Part shown: positions 43,039 through 52,451 of the stretch, piece after piece
Layout of the letters: each line of letters begins with the position of its first letter
Numbering within the stretch: the stretch's first letter is position 1
From: Ulvibacter sp. MAR_2010_11
GTDB taxonomy: Bacteria; Bacteroidota; Bacteroidia; Flavobacteriales; Flavobacteriaceae
Assembly (NCBI RefSeq): GCF_002813135.1
Contig: NZ_PHTY01000001.1
Coordinates: forward strand, 1,359,501-1,423,500
DNA: 64,000 nucleotides
Reading direction: 5' to 3'
Position numbers and translations under genes: made by a program
Notes under the pieces: generated by a model
The model's database searches: none
What the model was told of the DNA's origin: nothing
What the model saw: the letters and a program-made list of their open reading frames with translations, nothing else

Positions 43039-45789
43039 ATGGATAGATTTTCTTTTTTAAATGCGGTGCATCCGGCTTATATTGCCGATCTCTACGATAA
43101 ATATTTACAATATCCCGACAGTATAGAACCCAGTTGGAGAGCCTTTTTTCAGGGCTTCGATTTTGGTATTGAAAACGGGTCTCTTGAAGCTTTAGGAATC
43201 GAGCAAAACGGACAGGAAATTCCTGAAAGTTTATTGAAGGAATTCCAGGTGATAAAATTAATAGATGGCTACCGAACTCGCGGGCATCTTTTTACAAAAA
43301 CAAATCCGGTACGCGAACGCAGAAAGTACGAACCTACGCTCGCCATAGAAAATTTTGGATTGACCGAAGCCGATCTTTCCAGAAAGTTTAAAGCAGCCGA
43401 TATTTTAGGAATTCCTGAAACTACTCTCGAAGAAATTATACGGCATCTTGAAAATATTTATTGTCAGTCTATTGGGATCGAGTATATGTATATCCGAAAG
43501 CCGGAAGAAATTCAATGGATACAGGATAGGTTGAATATCAACGACAATCTTCCTAATTTTTCGACCGAACAAAAGAAGCAAATCCTTAAAAAACTGAATG
43601 AAGCTGTTTCCTTCGAAACATTTCTACACACTAAATATGTAGGTCAGAAGCGTTTTTCTCTGGAAGGAGGAGAAAGTTTGATTCCTGCCCTGGACACCTT
43701 AATTGAAAATGCCGCCGAACAAGGCGTGGAAGAGTTTGTATTGGGGATGGCACACCGGGGTCGTTTGAGTACGTTAACCAATATCTTCGGGAAAAGTTCC
43801 AAGGATATTTTTAGTGAATTCGACGGAAAAGATTACGCTCAGGATATTTTTGACGGAGATGTCAAGTATCATTTGGGTTGGACTTCCAAGCGGAAAAGTA
43901 GTTCCGGAAAGGAAATCAACCTGAACATTGCTCCCAATCCGTCTCACTTAGAAACTGTTGGCGCAGTAGTTCAAGGAATTGCTCGTGCCAAGCAGGACGA
44001 TCATCATAAAGATAACCCCAAGGCTGTACTCCCAATAATTGTTCATGGTGATGCGGCTATTGCCGGACAGGGAATTGTCTATGAAATTGTTCAGATGGCT
44101 CAACTGGACGGCTATAAGACCGGCGGAACCATACATATAGTTGTAAACAATCAAATTGGTTTTACCACCAATTATTTGGACGCACGTTCGTCTACATATT
44201 GTACTGATGTCGCCAAAGTTACCTTATCTCCGGTTTTACATGTAAATGCAGATGATGTGGAAGCTGTCGTGCACGCGATGAAGTTTGCTCTGGATTTTAG
44301 AATGGAATTTGGTCGCGATGTGTTTATAGACCTGTTGGGATACAGAAAATACGGTCATAACGAAGGGGATGAACCCAGTTTTACACAGCCGAAATTATAT
44401 AAAGCAATATCAAAGCATAGTAATCCGAGAGATATCTATGCCGAAAAGCTCATCAAGCAAGGTCTAATTGAAAAAGGATTTGCCGAAAAGCTCGAGCAAG
44501 AGTACAAGGATAAATTGGAAGAGAACCTGCAGGATTCCCGAAAAGAGGATAAGACCGAAATAACCGCCTTCATGCAAGACGAATGGCAGGGTTATATCTA
44601 TGCCGAAGAGGATAAAATGATGGAAGATGTTGACACCACTTTCGATCTAAAGGGACTATCTGAAATAGCTGAGGTAATTACCCAACTTCCAAAAGATAAA
44701 AAATTCCTTCGCAAGATTTCCAAACTTATTGAAGCCCGTCATAAAATGTACTTCGAAGACAACCAATTGGATTGGGCAATGGGCGAATTACTTGCCTATG
44801 GCACACTATTAAAGGAAGGGCACGATGTACGAATGAGCGGACAAGATGTAGAAAGAGGAACTTTTTCGCATCGTCATGCCGTTATAAAAGTAGAAGATAC
44901 CGAAGAAGAAATAGTGCTGCTAAATGAGTTAAAAGGAAAGCAGGCGGATTTTTATATTTACAACTCCTTGCTATCAGAATATGGGGTGGTTGGTTTCGAT
45001 TATGGTTATGCAATGGCCAGTCCTATCACGCTCACCCTATGGGAAGCACAGTTTGGGGATTTCAGTAATGGAGCCCAAATTATGATTGACCAGTATATTT
45101 CGGCAGCGGAAGATAAATGGAAAATGCAAAACGGTTTGGTGCTATTATTACCTCATGGCTATGAAGGTCAGGGGGCAGAGCACTCTTCAGCAAGAATGGA
45201 ACGCTATCTTCAAATGTGTGCAGTTGATAATATGTTTGTGGCCGATGTTACAACGCCTGCCAATATGTATCATTTGTTACGCAGACAGATGAAGGTGAAC
45301 TATAGAAAACCATTGATTGTATTTACGCCTAAGAGCCTATTGCGTCACCCAAAAGTACTTTCCACAAAAGAGGAGTTGGCGAAGGGAAGTTTCCAAATGG
45401 TTATGGACGATTCTGAAGCTAAAGTAGCCAAGACTAAATCGTTGGTGTTTGTTAGTGGTAAATTCTACTACGATTTACTTGAGAAGCGGGAAGAACTACA
45501 AAGAAATGATGTTGCCTTGGTGCGTGTAGAACAATTGTTTCCATTGCCAACCAATAAATTAAAAGAGATTATAAAAAAATACAAAAATGCAGACGATATT
45601 GTTTGGGCACAAGAAGAGCCTCGCAATATGGGAGCTTATGCGCATATCTTATTGCACTTCGATGAAGCCAAAAACTTTAGAGTATGCAGCCGAAAAATGT
45701 ATGCCGCTCCGGCCTCCGGAAGTAGTGTGCGTTCAAAATTGCGTCACGCTAAGGTGATTGAAAGTGTTTTTAACAGTGAAGCAGAATAA
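43039..45789 (+). CDS. sucA: 2-oxoglutarate dehydrogenase E1 component
   Basis: Thiamine-diphosphate E1 of the TCA-cycle 2-oxoglutarate dehydrogenase complex, 916 residues from the ATG at 43039. The N-terminal segment (FLNAVHPAYIADLYDKYLQYPDSIEPSWRAFFQGF) is the E2-binding region of this E1 class. The core shows KRFSLEGGESLIPALDTLIE, GMAHRGRLSTLTNIFGK, VHGDAAIAGQGIVYE (ThDP/Mg site) and, near the end, VWAQEEPRNMGAYAH. It makes succinyl-CoA together with E2, encoded 35 bp downstream, and an E3 not in this window. It is the first gene of sucAB with its own -7 element. Confidence 0.97.
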   Translation: MDRFSFLNAVHPAYIADLYDKYLQYPDSIEPSWRAFFQGFDFGIENGSLEALGIEQNGQEIPESLLKEFQVIKLIDGYRTRGHLFTKTNPVRERRKYEPTLAIENFGLTEADLSRKFKAADILGIPETTLEEIIRHLENIYCQSIGIEYMYIRKPEEIQWIQDRLNINDNLPNFSTEQKKQILKKLNEAVSFETFLHTKYVGQKRFSLEGGESLIPALDTLIENAAEQGVEEFVLGMAHRGRLSTLTNIFGKSSKDIFSEFDGKDYAQDIFDGDVKYHLGWTSKRKSSSGKEINLNIAPNPSHLETVGAVVQGIARAKQDDHHKDNPKAVLPIIVHGDAAIAGQGIVYEIVQMAQLDGYKTGGTIHIVVNNQIGFTTNYLDARSSTYCTDVAKVTLSPVLHVNADDVEAVVHAMKFALDFRMEFGRDVFIDLLGYRKYGHNEGDEPSFTQPKLYKAISKHSNPRDIYAEKLIKQGLIEKGFAEKLEQEYKDKLEENLQDSRKEDKTEITAFMQDEWQGYIYAEEDKMMEDVDTTFDLKGLSEIAEVITQLPKDKKFLRKISKLIEARHKMYFEDNQLDWAMGELLAYGTLLKEGHDVRMSGQDVERGTFSHRHAVIKVEDTEEEIVLLNELKGKQADFYIYNSLLSEYGVVGFDYGYAMASPITLTLWEAQFGDFSNGAQIMIDQYISAAEDKWKMQNGLVLLLPHGYEGQGAEHSSARMERYLQMCAVDNMFVADVTTPANMYHLLRRQMKVNYRKPLIVFTPKSLLRHPKVLSTKEELAKGSFQMVMDDSEAKVAKTKSLVFVSGKFYYDLLEKREELQRNDVALVRVEQLFPLPTNKLKEIIKKYKNADDIVWAQEEPRNMGAYAHILLHFDEAKNFRVCSRKMYAAPASGSSVRSKLRHAKVIESVFNSEAE

Positions 45790-45824
45790 ATTTAGCAACC
45801 CTTATATAGGATAACAGAATTACT

Positions 45825-47057
45825 ATGGTATTAGAAATGAAAGTCCCTTCTCCGGGAGAATCCATTACAGAAGTAGAAATAGCCCAATGGTTGGTAGCCG
45901 ATGGTGATTGGGTTGAAAAAGACCAGGCAATTGCCGAAGTTGACAGTGATAAAGCAACCTTGGAGCTTCCTGCCGAAGCCAGTGGTATTATTACGCTCAA
46001 AGCTGATGAAGGTGACGCTGTTGCGGTTGGAGATGTTGTATGCCTAATCGACACCGATGCAAAAAAACCTGAAGGCGCCGGTGATTCTAAGAAAGAAGAG
46101 GAAGCGAAAGAAGCAAAAGAAGCTCCTGTAAAAGAAACCAAAAAAGAAACTTCGAAAGAAGCGCCTAAAAAAGAAAGTTATGCTTCCGGAACTCCTTCTC
46201 CTGCGGCTAAGAAGATTTTAGACGAAAAAGGAATGGCACCCAAAGAAGTAAAAGGTTCGGGGAGAGACGGACGAATTACCAAGAATGATGCTGATAACGC
46301 AACACCTTCCATGGGCACTCCGGGAAGTGGAGGTAGAGGAACCGAACGCAAAAAACTTTCAATGCTGCGCCGCAAGGTGGCAGAACGTTTGGTGGCGGCA
46401 AAAAATCAAACCGCCATGCTTACCACTTTTAATGAAGTGGATATGAGCCCTATTTTTGAGTTGCGAAATGAATACAAAGAGCAGTTTAAAGAAAAACATG
46501 GCGTAGGATTAGGCTTTATGTCTTTCTTTACCTTGGCAGTGGTACGCGCCTTGGATTTGTATCCCGATGTGAATTCGATGATTGATGGAGACTTCCAAAT
46601 ACGTCACGATTTTAAGGATATTTCAATTGCAGTATCAGGCCCAAAAGGATTGATGGTGCCGGTAATTAGAAATGCCGAAAACCTAACCTTCAGAGGGGTT
46701 GAAGCTGAAGTTAAAAGATTGGCGTTGCGTGCTAGGGATGGTCAAATTACAGTAGATGAAATGACGGGAGGTACGTTTACAATCTCCAACGGAGGTGTTT
46801 TTGGTAGTATGTTATCCACCCCCATTATTAATCCACCACAATCGGGAATTTTAGGAATGCACAATATTGTAGAAAGAGCTATTGTAAGAGATGGTGCTAT
46901 CGCTATTGCCCCTGTAATGTTTGTGGCATTGTCTTATGATCACAGAATTATTGACGGAAGAGAATCTGTAGGATTTCTGGTTGCTGTCAAAGAAGCTCTG
47001 GAAAACCCAACCGAATTGTTAATGGGCAACGATATAAAAAAGGCGTTAGAATTATAG
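45825..47057 (+). CDS. sucB: Dihydrolipoyllysine-residue succinyltransferase (E2 of 2-oxoglutarate dehydrogenase)
   Basis: A 410-residue E2. One N-terminal lipoyl domain carries the lipoylated Lys43 in AEVDSDKATLELPAEASG. A Lys/Glu/Ala-rich flexible linker covers about residues 82-120. A peripheral-subunit-binding domain follows (SPAAKKILDEKGMAPKEVKGSGRDGRITKNDA, about 124-158), then the catalytic domain with the active-site motif YDHRIIDGRESVGF near residue 372. It transfers succinyl groups to CoA and scaffolds the complex. The gene is 35 bp after sucA, and a strong hairpin ends the operon. Confidence 0.97.
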   Translation: MVLEMKVPSPGESITEVEIAQWLVADGDWVEKDQAIAEVDSDKATLELPAEASGIITLKADEGDAVAVGDVVCLIDTDAKKPEGAGDSKKEEEAKEAKEAPVKETKKETSKEAPKKESYASGTPSPAAKKILDEKGMAPKEVKGSGRDGRITKNDADNATPSMGTPGSGGRGTERKKLSMLRRKVAERLVAAKNQTAMLTTFNEVDMSPIFELRNEYKEQFKEKHGVGLGFMSFFTLAVVRALDLYPDVNSMIDGDFQIRHDFKDISIAVSGPKGLMVPVIRNAENLTFRGVEAEVKRLALRARDGQITVDEMTGGTFTISNGGVFGSMLSTPIINPPQSGILGMHNIVERAIVRDGAIAIAPVMFVALSYDHRIIDGRESVGFLVAVKEALENPTELLMGNDIKKALEL

Positions 47058-47081
47058 ATAATTTTCTCGCATTACATAAAA

Positions 47082-47109
47082 AAAACCCGACTTTTCAGTC
47101 GGGTTTTTT
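47082..47109 (+). terminator. Terminator of sucAB
   Basis: AAAACCCGAC, loop ttttca, GTCGGGTTTT with additional T residues, 25 bp after the sucB stop. Confidence 0.93.
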
Positions 47110-47144
47110 TATTTGGCTAGTTAGTTGAAATTTCAACCGTAAAC

Positions 47145-47282
47145 TTATTTATATGAAACAAAATAATTCAGAACGTTGAGAAGCACAATTGTAATAATTG
47201 AAACTATTAAGACGATTACAATTATCTTTTTAGTTCTTTTATTTCTATGTTTATTTTCCTCTAACAACACTGAATTTTTCAT
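47145..47282 (-). CDS. Small single-helix membrane protein, doubtful
   Basis: A 45-residue frame from the ATG at 47282: a charged N-terminus (NSVLLEENKHRNKRTKK) followed by one strongly hydrophobic helix (IIVIVLIVSIITIVLLNVL). The positive-inside pattern fits a real membrane peptide with its N-terminus in the cytoplasm. No family is recognised and no clear promoter element is seen. It could also be a chance frame in an A/T-rich gap. The upstream 80 bp holds a perfect 14-bp palindrome. Confidence 0.45.
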   Translation of the reverse strand: MKNSVLLEENKHRNKRTKKIIVIVLIVSIITIVLLNVLNYFVSYK

Positions 47283-47318
47283 GTTGTAAATGTGAGAAAA
47301 TATTGACACTCTTAAAAT

Positions 47319-47332
47319 ACGTGTTAACACGT
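47319..47332. promoter_or_regulatory. Perfect 14-bp palindrome, possible operator
   Basis: ACGTGTTAACACGT reads identically on both strands. It lies in the 80-bp gap between the response-regulator gene and the small membrane-protein frame, 37 bp upstream of the latter's ATG. It has no T run, so it is not a terminator. Confidence 0.4.
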
Positions 47333-47362
47333 AAATTTTTAATTAATATGGTTTTTAGGTAG

Positions 47363-47998
47363 TTAAATAAGTTTTTCCTGATGTTCTTTGGCCCAAATTA
47401 GGAGACTATTAGTTTTGTGTTCCAAATCTAACTTGGATATAATATTACTTCGATGTTTTTCGACGGTTCGATACGAAATAAAAAGGAGGGAAGCGATTTC
47501 TTTATTGGTCTTGTCGTTTGCAATTAGTTTTAAAATCTTTTTTTCGGAAGGGGTTAAATTTTTCAAGGAATTTTCTTCCATATTATTGGAGCCGAGCAAA
47601 TCTTTAATTTCCGGACTAAAAAAGGGCTTCCCGGAAGAAACCGTTTTTATACAGGTTTCAATTTCTTCTAAGGCAAATTCTTTGAGAACATAGCCAAAAA
47701 TGTTCAAATCCTGTGCCTGTTGATACAAATCCCGTTCTTTATGTAAGGTAATTAGAATAATCTTAGTGGTTATTCCGTTGGTTTTACACTTTTGTGCGAT
47801 TTCCAGCCCCGACATAAACGGCATCTGAATATCGATAATAGCGATATCAGGATTTAATTTTGTGATAAGATTGTAAGCCTCTCGTCCGTTATTTCCGCTT
47901 CCAATTATGTTGAAATTCTTTTCAAGTAAAAAATCATTCAGTCCCTTCAGGAGTAGCGGATGATCGTCGGCGGTAATGATGGTCTCTTTTTTCGCCAT
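47363..47998 (-). CDS. LuxR/NarL-family response regulator
   Basis: A 211-residue two-component regulator. The receiver domain (residues ~5-120) has the acidic pocket Asp11/Asp12, phospho-acceptor Asp56 in PDIAIIDIQMPFMSGLE and Lys106 in GYVLKEF. The C-terminal HTH (residues ~145-205) is LTPSEKKILKLIANDKTNKEIASLLFISYRTVEKHRSNIISKL. Its start meets the stop of the histidine-kinase gene at base 47998, so it is translationally coupled to that kinase and is its likely partner. The regulated genes are not evident. Confidence 0.93.
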   Translation of the reverse strand: MAKKETIITADDHPLLLKGLNDFLLEKNFNIIGSGNNGREAYNLITKLNPDIAIIDIQMPFMSGLEIAQKCKTNGITTKIILITLHKERDLYQQAQDLNIFGYVLKEFALEEIETCIKTVSSGKPFFSPEIKDLLGSNNMEENSLKNLTPSEKKILKLIANDKTNKEIASLLFISYRTVEKHRSNIISKLDLEHKTNSLLIWAKEHQEKLI

Positions 47999-50010
47999 TA
48001 TACAGGAAATTGAAATTCTAGTGTGGTACCGTTATTTATTTTGGACTGTACCTTCATTTGTCCATTTAAAAATTTTGTGCGCTCCAATAAAGTTTTTAAT
48101 CCTAATGATTTTATATCCTGGTATTTTTCAGAAAAATCAAAACCGTCGCCATTGTCTTTAATGGAAATCACAATGTTGTTTGCAAATTTCTTGACAGACA
48201 CCTTGCTAGCTTCCGCTTTAGCATGTTTTAAAATGTTATTGAGGCTTTCCTGTACAATTCGGTAAATGTTGACCTCCTGTTCGGGCGAAAAAAGGTTGTC
48301 TATATTGTCTATTTCGGAAGAAATAAATAAGGTGGTGTTCTCGTCTATTTGAGTTAATGAATGCTGAATAGCCTTTGTAATGCCCATCTCCTGAAGTTGA
48401 AAAGGATGAAGATCCCTGGAAATTGTTCTCACCTCTTCAATTGCCGTGTCCACCATTTTTTTTGTAGCCTCATCCCCATTTGCAACTACTTTGTTTTTTA
48501 TGAGTAAAAGTTGTTGGCCAAGACCATCGTGCAGGTCTTTAGAAATTCGCTTGCGTTCTTCTTCCTGGGAAACCAATAATTTTTGACTAAATTTTTCCTG
48601 AAGCATTTTATTGTTTTTCAAATTTTGCTGATTTCTGAATAGTAGAATCATTCCAAAAAACAAGATCAAGGCAACACTTGAAAAGGCTACAACTTTTTTA
48701 AATGCTTCGTTGTCTTTTTCCAAAAGCTGAATATTACTGTTTTTTTCTACCAACTCCTTCTCTTTCTTTTCTGTTTCATACAAGGTTTGGTAATACGCTA
48801 AGACATTCGAGCTGTTTGGATTATAAATAGAGTCGTTTAAAGTTATATAAGCCTGTTTGTGTTCCAGACTCCGTTTATAATCTCCCTTCTTTGCATAAAT
48901 ATCGGCCAGCAAATCGTAAGAATCGAGAATGGCATCTGTGTAACTATATGACCTGGAGCCTTCCAATTTCTTTTTGGCATGTATTAATGCCGTATCATAA
49001 TCCCCCAAAGCATAATGAAACTTTGCAATAGCGCCATAGTAGTTCAATTTTGAATTGATATCTTCTGTGTTTTTAATCCACTCACTTACCAGCGTTATAT
49101 GCTTTGTGGCATTTTCAATATCGTTCTCATTTGCGTAATATTCTATGAGTTTTGAATGCACCATAATAGACTGAGAAAAGTCTCGATCTTCATCCGGGGT
49201 CTTGTTTAAAATGGTAACTGCCTCGTTTAGGTTTTCAAGGTGTAGCTTTTTATTACCCATTTTTTTATCATCCAGTGCTTGATTATAATACTCTACTACT
49301 AGAAAGTTGTTGAGATTTAGGTTTTTTAATTTTTCTATTATTTTTCCGCGCTCTTCTTTGGCTTTATCATAAAAGCTATTCATACTAAACATGGTAGTAA
49401 TCCCTTGTTGAGCATGCACCATATAGGTGTAATCTTTGAGCGCTTCGTAATAATCGTACGCCTTTTGATAATTCTCTCCTGCTGGCACAAACTGACCTAA
49501 ATTAGAGTAGGCCTGTCCTTTAAACAAATAAGTATCTGCCAGATATACCGAATCTCTAGGGGAAAAATTCTCAAGTGCCAGCGAATAGTCTGCAATTGCT
49601 TTTTTAAGGTCTATTCTAAAATTGGCTCGACCTCGTTTAAGGTAGAGACCACCCAACAAAAAGCTATCGTCGATTTTATATTTATGGGCTAAAACACCAT
49701 TAATTATAGAGACTGCTTTTTCAGGTTTATTTTTTCTGCTGGTGATGATAAACTGAAGATTCATGGCCTTTCGAGCAGCGGCTTCGATGCTGTCTACATC
49801 CTTAGCCAAGTCTATATATTGAATGCTGTACTCTATAAAAGCGTCGTCATCTTTTCTAAAAGTCTTAGAAATTAAGGAGTCAAGGAAGGTTAATTTTAAT
49901 TGAGTGCTTTTGGTAGTGTCTAAAACCGATGCATAATAATCAATATCCTGAGAAAACCCATAATAGGGAAATACAAAAAATATGACGAAAAGTGCCAGGA
50001 GATTTTTCAA
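47998..50010 (-). CDS. TPR-containing sensor histidine kinase (HisKA_3 type)
   Basis: A 670-residue sensor. Signal peptide (MKNLLALFVIFFVFPYYGFSQ), then a periplasmic region of tetratricopeptide-like helices (LDTYLFKGQAYSNLGQFVPAGENYQKAYDYYEAL; YYGAIAKFHYALGDYDTALIHAKKKL) to about residue 400. One membrane helix follows (VVAFSSVALILFFGMILLF), then a cytoplasmic kinase. The H-box of the NarX/DegS type is EEERKRISKDLHDGLGQQL, with an ATPase domain (NIYRIVQESLNNILKHAKA, ISIKDNGDGFDF). The TPR sensor probably detects a protein or peptide ligand in the periplasm. A -7-like element TACATTTA lies at 50037-50044. Confidence 0.92.
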   Translation of the reverse strand: MKNLLALFVIFFVFPYYGFSQDIDYYASVLDTTKSTQLKLTFLDSLISKTFRKDDDAFIEYSIQYIDLAKDVDSIEAAARKAMNLQFIITSRKNKPEKAVSIINGVLAHKYKIDDSFLLGGLYLKRGRANFRIDLKKAIADYSLALENFSPRDSVYLADTYLFKGQAYSNLGQFVPAGENYQKAYDYYEALKDYTYMVHAQQGITTMFSMNSFYDKAKEERGKIIEKLKNLNLNNFLVVEYYNQALDDKKMGNKKLHLENLNEAVTILNKTPDEDRDFSQSIMVHSKLIEYYANENDIENATKHITLVSEWIKNTEDINSKLNYYGAIAKFHYALGDYDTALIHAKKKLEGSRSYSYTDAILDSYDLLADIYAKKGDYKRSLEHKQAYITLNDSIYNPNSSNVLAYYQTLYETEKKEKELVEKNSNIQLLEKDNEAFKKVVAFSSVALILFFGMILLFRNQQNLKNNKMLQEKFSQKLLVSQEEERKRISKDLHDGLGQQLLLIKNKVVANGDEATKKMVDTAIEEVRTISRDLHPFQLQEMGITKAIQHSLTQIDENTTLFISSEIDNIDNLFSPEQEVNIYRIVQESLNNILKHAKAEASKVSVKKFANNIVISIKDNGDGFDFSEKYQDIKSLGLKTLLERTKFLNGQMKVQSKINNGTTLEFQFPV

Positions 50011-50083
50011 TTTGTGTTAGGTTGTTAGGTAACTCTTAAATGTAATAATTTTTTTCTAAGTGCTCTGTTAATATTTAGCTTTT

Positions 50084-50521
50084 CTAGAGTACGTACATAC
50101 AATTTCGCCCATAGTCAATCACCGCTCGCGTACTTTTGAGGAAATCGGCTCCAATGATTCCATGGACAGGATCTTCGGCTACTTGTTGGAGGGCTTCATT
50201 TACATGGGAGAGATCAAATAACACAAAGTCCATGTTTTTCGATTGCCACGTGCCAATTGAGATATGATTTTTTCGGGCCACTTCGGTCTTCATATTTACG
50301 GCCCCTGCACCGGCAGCCGTAACTTCACTCTTTTCATTTTTCAGAAAAAAATAATCGATACTCTCAAAACCAATGCAGCTGGTTGAAGCACCCGTATCTA
50401 CTATAAAAATGCCTTTTCTATTATTAATTTTTGCAGTGAGCCGGTAATGGCCGGAAACAAGTTTTTTCAACGGAATTCTGTAAAACCCCCTTTCTTCCAA
50501 TAAACTTCTTAATTGTGTCAA
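50084..50521 (-). CDS. Retropepsin-like aspartyl protease family protein, TTG start proposed
   Basis: A 145-residue protein with one aspartyl-protease half-site, IFIVDTGASTSCIGFESID (Asp-Thr-Gly-Ala), a flap-like region GAGAVNMKTEVARKNHISIG and a second motif HGIIGADFLKSTRAVIDYGRN. It resembles clan AA retropepsin/gag-asp proteases that act as dimers. The open frame extends back to 50773, but that part lies antisense inside tatD and holds no family similarity. I propose the TTG at 50521, 11 bp after a near-perfect -7 element (TATCTTTA, minus strand 50533-50540). No signal peptide is visible, so it is probably cytoplasmic. The natural substrate is unknown. Confidence 0.8.
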   Translation of the reverse strand: MTQLRSLLEERGFYRIPLKKLVSGHYRLTAKINNRKGIFIVDTGASTSCIGFESIDYFFLKNEKSEVTAAGAGAVNMKTEVARKNHISIGTWQSKNMDFVLFDLSHVNEALQQVAEDPVHGIIGADFLKSTRAVIDYGRNCMYVL

Positions 50522-50554
50522 GCTTTTTTTTGTAAAGATAGGTAACAAAATAGT

Positions 50555-50562
50555 TAGCTTTG
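50555..50562 (+). promoter_or_regulatory. -7 element of tatD
   Basis: TAGCTTTG, a perfect TAnnTTTG match only 5 bp before the tatD ATG, with a TTG 22 bp upstream (50530-50532) as -33 candidate. The divergent protease promoter overlaps this region. Confidence 0.6.
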
Positions 50563-50567
50563 CAAAT

Positions 50568-51332
50568 ATGTTAACCGATACGCATACCCATTTATACAGC
50601 GAGGCTTTTGCCGAAGACAGAGAGGCAATGATGCAACGAGCCTTTGCCAACGGAATAACACGTTTTTTTATACCGGCCATCGATAGTGGATATACAGAAG
50701 CAATGTATTCTTTGGAGCAAGAATATCCCGGACAGGTTTTTTTAATGATGGGGCTGCATCCTACATCTGTCAAGGAGAATTTTGAAGCTGAATTGCAATA
50801 CGTTGAGAACCAATTTCAAAAAAGAAATTTTTATGCGGTAGGGGAGATTGGCATCGATTTATATTGGGATAAAACTACGTTGGATATTCAGAAAACAGCT
50901 TTTAAACGGCAAATTCAGTTAGCTAAAAAATACAAGCTGCCAATTGTGATACATTGTCGTGATGCTTTCGATGAAATTTTTGAGGTTTTGGAAACCGAAA
51001 AGGACGAGGCTTTATTCGGCATATTTCATTGTTTTACGGGAACGTTCGAGCAAGCTCAAAGGGCAATTTCCTTTAACATGAAACTGGGAATAGGAGGGGT
51101 TGTTACCTTTAAGAATGGAAAGATTGATACGTTTCTGGATCAAATCGATTTAAAGCATATTGTTTTAGAAACCGATTCCCCTTATCTTTCTCCTGTTCCA
51201 TATAGAGGTAAGCGCAATGAAAGCAGTTATTTGAAACTGGTGTGTAAAAAGGTTGCCGAAATTTATGGCATTCCGGAAGGCGAAGTAGAAAAAACCACTA
51301 CCGAAAACTCGAAGGCTGTTTTTGGAATTTAA
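50568..51332 (+). CDS. tatD: TatD-family metal-dependent hydrolase
   Basis: A 254-residue TIM-barrel DNase/hydrolase. The metal ligands are visible: HTH in MLTDTHTHLYSEAF, Glu in YAVGEIGIDLYWD, His in LPIVIHCRDAFDE and GIFHCFTGTFEQA, and Asp in LETDSPYLSPVPYRGKRNESS. Family members are 3'-5' exonucleases acting in DNA repair and RNA quality control. The asparaginase gene begins 10 bp after the stop, so the two form an operon. The promoter is very close to the start codon, giving a nearly leaderless message. Confidence 0.94.
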   Translation: MLTDTHTHLYSEAFAEDREAMMQRAFANGITRFFIPAIDSGYTEAMYSLEQEYPGQVFLMMGLHPTSVKENFEAELQYVENQFQKRNFYAVGEIGIDLYWDKTTLDIQKTAFKRQIQLAKKYKLPIVIHCRDAFDEIFEVLETEKDEALFGIFHCFTGTFEQAQRAISFNMKLGIGGVVTFKNGKIDTFLDQIDLKHIVLETDSPYLSPVPYRGKRNESSYLKLVCKKVAEIYGIPEGEVEKTTTENSKAVFGI

Positions 51333-51342
51333 ACAAGCATCC

Positions 51343-52371
51343 ATGAATAAAAAAGCAAACATACTTCTTGTCTACACCGGTGGAACCATTGGAATGATAA
51401 AGGATTTTGAAACCGGCACTTTGCGGAACTTTAATTTCAAGGACCTGCTTAAACACATTCCAGAGTTAAAATTATTGGACTGTAATATTGCGACCACGAG
51501 CTTTAAAAAACCCATCGACAGCTCGAACATGAACCCGTCGTACTGGGTTGATATTGCCTCAATTATAGAAGAGCGGTACGAAGAATTTGACGGCTTTGTG
51601 GTATTGCATGGGAGCGACACCATGTCGTATACAGCCTCGGCACTTAGTTTTATGCTGGAAAATTTAAGTAAGCCCGTTGTATTTACAGGGTCTCAGCTCC
51701 CAATTGGTGATTTGCGTACAGATGCCAAGGAAAACTTAATTACTTCCATACAAATTGCTGCTTTACGCGAAAAAGGACAATCTAAGATTGCTGAAGTGTG
51801 CCTGTATTTTGAATATAAGTTGTATCGTGCCAATCGCACTACAAAGATCAACGCCGAACATTTTGAAGCTTTTGCATCGTTAAACTATCCGGCATTGGTT
51901 GAAAGCGGGGTGCATTTGGTGGTAAATAATGAGGCGCTTTATGTACCTAACCGAAGAAAGAAGCTACGGGTGCACAAAAAAATGGAATCTAATATACTGT
52001 TGGTGAAAATGTTTCCGGGGATAGATGAAACAACAATAAATTACCTATTCTCTTATCCCGAAGTAAAGGGATTGGTATTAGAAACCTACGGCAGTGGTAA
52101 TGTTACAAATGAAATCTGGTTTATAGAGGCATTAAAAAGGCTTGTTAAAAAAGGAGTTCCGGTCATTAATGTTACGCAATGCTCAGGTGGAAGTGTCGCC
52201 ATGGGATTATATGAAACCAGTATTCAACTTAAGAGTTTAGGCGTAATTTCGGGGAAAGACTGCACTACCGAAGCAGCTTTGGCAAAACTAATGTACTTGT
52301 TGGGACAAAATGTTTCGGCTAATAGCTTCAAAACCATATTTGAAACCTCTTTGCGCGGAGAAATGCTTTAA
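51343..52371 (+). CDS. Type I L-asparaginase
   Basis: A 342-residue cytoplasmic-type asparaginase from the ATG at 51343; a TTG at 51322 lies inside the tatD end and is rejected. The first catalytic threonine is in ILLVYTGGTIGMI and the second in FVVLHGSDTMSYTASALSFML. TGSQLPIGDLRTDAKENL is also typical. It hydrolyses asparagine to aspartate and ammonia. No signal peptide, in line with type I. It is the second gene of the tatD operon; no clear hairpin is seen before the tRNA gene 80 bp downstream. Confidence 0.94.
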   Translation: MNKKANILLVYTGGTIGMIKDFETGTLRNFNFKDLLKHIPELKLLDCNIATTSFKKPIDSSNMNPSYWVDIASIIEERYEEFDGFVVLHGSDTMSYTASALSFMLENLSKPVVFTGSQLPIGDLRTDAKENLITSIQIAALREKGQSKIAEVCLYFEYKLYRANRTTKINAEHFEAFASLNYPALVESGVHLVVNNEALYVPNRRKKLRVHKKMESNILLVKMFPGIDETTINYLFSYPEVKGLVLETYGSGNVTNEIWFIEALKRLVKKGVPVINVTQCSGGSVAMGLYETSIQLKSLGVISGKDCTTEAALAKLMYLLGQNVSANSFKTIFETSLRGEML

Positions 52372-52451
52372 ATAAACCCTTCAAATATTTTATCACCTAA
52401 TTTTTTTTTTGTTATTTGCCCATCCTTTGACGCAGTCGTCAAATCTAACTT

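Noticed and set aside
50522-50773. N-terminal extension of the retropepsin-like protein
   Set aside because: It is antisense to the conserved start of tatD, shows no domain, and lies upstream of the likely promoter.
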